From: Paraflavitalea sp. CAU 1676
Lineage (GTDB): Bacteria; Bacteroidota; Bacteroidia; Chitinophagales; Chitinophagaceae
Direction of reading: 5' to 3'
Length of the DNA stretch: 64,000 bases
NCBI RefSeq assembly: GCF_029223285.1
Contig: NZ_JARHUJ010000005.1
Location: 248,001-312,000 of the forward strand
Positions 62,702 through 64,000 of this stretch are shown in pieces. A model generated the notes under the pieces. It made no database searches. It worked only from the letters and a program-made list of their open reading frames with translations, and was not told where the DNA came from. Each line of letters starts with the position of its first letter. The stretch's first letter is position 1. A program made the translations under genes and the position numbers.

Positions 62702-62906
62702 AAATATCCTTTTTATGGTTAAACGGATAATTTAAGCAGTTAAAAACGATACCATTCCGTGAGGTGTTGAGCGCATGGGTTGATTTGTAGAAGGACTTCC
62801 TCGTAGCCACATTTCGCGATGCACAAATAATGGCGGGAAGTCATCAGATCACATTTTGAAGATGGCATGAGAATTTTATAACTAGTGTTATAAGGACACT
62901 ATTTGT

Positions 62907-63368
62907 ATGAATGCAACAGGTTTATCAAGGATTGAGGATCACGCACTGGTGCGCACTTTCTGCGGATGTTTTTCCGATATGGATCATTTGCAGGAAGAGT
63001 TGCGGGGGGAGATGAGCGCTCCCGGTAAACCGGCCATCAATATTGCGGAACTGACAGCCGGGTATATTATGGAACTGGCATTACCCGGTTATAAATCCTG
63101 CGACCTGCAGGTTTTGCTGGAAGACGATGTGCTGGTCATAAAAGGTGGTGTTAGTTGCGTTCCCGAACAATACGAAGCAGTACACCACTTTTATAAAAAG
63201 GAGTTCTGTATTGAGCCTTTTTGCCGGAGTTTCCTGTTGCCGGAAGATGTTGAATCGGCATCGGCCAGGCTTGAAGGCGGTATCCTTTTTATAGAATTGA
63301 TGAAAGGTGCTTTGCGCCGGCCGGCGGTGGATGGTTCGTGCGACCGGGTGTTGGTGCCCATTAAATAA
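62907..63368 (+). CDS. Small heat-shock protein (Hsp20/alpha-crystallin)
   Basis: A 153-residue chaperone with an alpha-crystallin domain from about residue 42 (INIAELTAGYIMELALPGYK, LEDDVLVIKGG, then RSFLLPEDVESASARLEGGILFIEL). The usual 'GxL' motif is present as GGILFIEL. The C-terminal IxI anchor is not clear (VLVPIK). It contains several Cys, unusual for Hsp20. Start ATG 62907; the two preceding codons of AT-rich sequence hold the promoter region. Stress-related neighbours fit. Confidence 0.85.
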   Translation: MNATGLSRIEDHALVRTFCGCFSDMDHLQEELRGEMSAPGKPAINIAELTAGYIMELALPGYKSCDLQVLLEDDVLVIKGGVSCVPEQYEAVHHFYKKEFCIEPFCRSFLLPEDVESASARLEGGILFIELMKGALRRPAVDGSCDRVLVPIK

Positions 63369-63378
63369 TACTGATGTT

Positions 63379-63699
63379 ATGGCTAAGTATTCAAAAGGAG
63401 CTGAGAAATCGGTGGCCAGCGCCATGCGGCGCAGAAAGAAGGGAACCTTGAAGTCGGGCCCGGGCGGCAAAGGGGGAACAGTGAAAAGTCGTGCGCAGGC
63501 AATCGCGATCGGACTTTCAGAAGCACGTGATAAAGGCGCTAAAGTCCCCACGAAAGCCAGCAGCGGGAAAAGGGCAGTTAAAAAAGCTGCCGCTAAGAAA
63601 AAAGCCGCTCCTAAAAAGAAAGCTGCTCCGAAAAAAGCCGCTAAGAAAAAGGCCGCGAAGAAAGCGCCTGCCAAAAGGAGCCGGCGCAGCAGGGCTTAA
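63379..63699 (+). CDS. Lys/Ala-rich DUF6496-like protein with histone-type tail
   Basis: A 106-residue, strongly basic protein (ATG 63379). The N-terminal part, YSKGAEKSVASAMRRRKKGT followed by VKSRAQAIAIGLSEARDKGAK, matches the DUF6496 pattern. The C-terminal 45 residues are repeats of Lys-Lys-Ala-Ala/Pro type, like histone H1 or bacterial AlgP tails. It probably binds nucleic acid non-specifically (inference). It is 10 nt after the Hsp20 gene. Confidence 0.8.
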   Translation: MAKYSKGAEKSVASAMRRRKKGTLKSGPGGKGGTVKSRAQAIAIGLSEARDKGAKVPTKASSGKRAVKKAAAKKKAAPKKKAAPKKAAKKKAAKKAPAKRSRRSRA

Positions 63700-63726
63700 T
63701 TATGTCACTATGAACATTGCTTTGAT

Positions 63727-64000
63727 ATGGAACACACGCTAGAATTACAAGTCGACGGAACTACCCAGCGGGTGGAGTTGAACGAGATGACCCATCCCGT
63801 ACACTGCATGTTTCATGCGGTGTTTGAAGACGGTTATGAGAACATCTTCTTTATGGATGTGGAAAGCGGCGAGTGGGTGGAGCAGGATGTTGGATTTACC
63901 AGTCTGGCTGCCACGATCGGCAAAAAGGTAGAACACCTCTATTTCTTCGATTGGGGTAAAAAGACGCTCACCTGGCTCGAAGAAGAAGAGAACGGCAAAC
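63727..64000 (+). CDS. Hypothetical protein, 3'-truncated by the window
   Basis: An open frame from ATG 63727 to the edge (91 codons visible). It starts MEHTLELQVDGTTQRVELNE and continues acidic and aromatic-rich (YENIFFMDVESGEWVEQD, LYFFDWGKKTLTWLEEEE). No signal peptide; the family is unknown to me. It begins 27 nt after the Lys-rich protein gene and may belong to the same operon. Confidence 0.65.
   Translation, partial: MEHTLELQVDGTTQRVELNEMTHPVHCMFHAVFEDGYENIFFMDVESGEWVEQDVGFTSLAATIGKKVEHLYFFDWGKKTLTWLEEEENGK

Noticed and set aside
63587-63690. Short tandem repeat or CRISPR-like DNA
   Set aside because: The periodicity is explained by in-frame Lys/Ala codons of a basic tail; there are no conserved repeats with unique spacers.

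Overview
The window looks like chromosome of a member of the Bacteroidota, most likely family Chitinophagaceae (Niastella/Chitinophaga-like). Grounds: near-balanced GC, no purine-rich ribosome sites ahead of genes, several TTG/GTG starts, promoter-like TAnnTTTG -7 boxes, and lineage-typical families (DUF2911, HYC_CC_PP, SprE/PorW, PF14121-type porin, CarboxypepD_reg-TonB receptors, PorT-like barrels). No rRNA, tRNA, IS element, prophage or CRISPR array was found. Gene identities come from motif recognition, not from database searches.

Region 1 (1-14.5 kb) is amino-acid biosynthesis. The 3' part of hisB sits at the left edge and ends at a strong hairpin. Three reverse-strand genes follow (GNAT, RBBP9-like hydrolase, lipoprotein). 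Then a complete trp operon (trpEGDCF, a GNAT gene, trpBA) runs straight into hisH, a GNAT-HisA fusion, hisF, a 53-residue membrane microprotein, hisIE and a TlpA-like protein. The leader ahead of trpE encodes a 20-residue peptide with three consecutive Trp codons, followed by mutually exclusive antiterminator and terminator hairpins: a complete ribosome-mediated attenuator. The his genes are thus split by a trp operon, and the distal his genes appear to be downstream of the Trp attenuator.

Region 2 (14.5-36.6 kb) is mostly envelope and housekeeping: DUF2911/TPR protein, PBP1A, a large SprE/PorW-like type IX secretion or gliding protein, a bactofilin beside a membrane protein that looks like an M23 peptidase without its catalytic domain, a SprT-like protein, a very large multi-membrane sensor-like gene interrupted by an apparent -1 frameshift, sucC, purine nucleoside phosphorylase with a porin, a cupin and lipoproteins.

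Region 3 (36.7-42.7 kb) looks like a metal (probably copper) handling locus: a Cys-rich HYC_CC_PP protein, two exported heavy-metal-associated-domain proteins, a TlpA thioredoxin, an outer-membrane protein and a TonB-dependent receptor. A striking array of CTAAA/TTTAG half-sites at exact 11-bp spacing lies ahead of the receptor.

Region 4 (42.7-55.3 kb) holds regulators and small envelope-stress proteins: single-domain response regulators, YtxH, a holin-like/YqjE protein, DUF1328, an alpha-amylase remnant, a Gfo/Idh/MocA dehydrogenase, and a sigma-54 island (CHASE3-type kinase divergent from rpoN, an NtrC-type activator, a PAS kinase and a receiver-PAS-kinase).

Region 5 (55.3-64 kb): an outer-membrane barrel, a two-gene NHEJ locus (Ku plus a stand-alone LigD-type polymerase domain), an FAD oxidoreductase, YihY, and stress-type proteins (lmo0937-like, DUF4142, DUF2383, Hsp20, a Lys/Ala-rich DUF6496-like protein). 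A partial hypothetical gene runs off the right edge.
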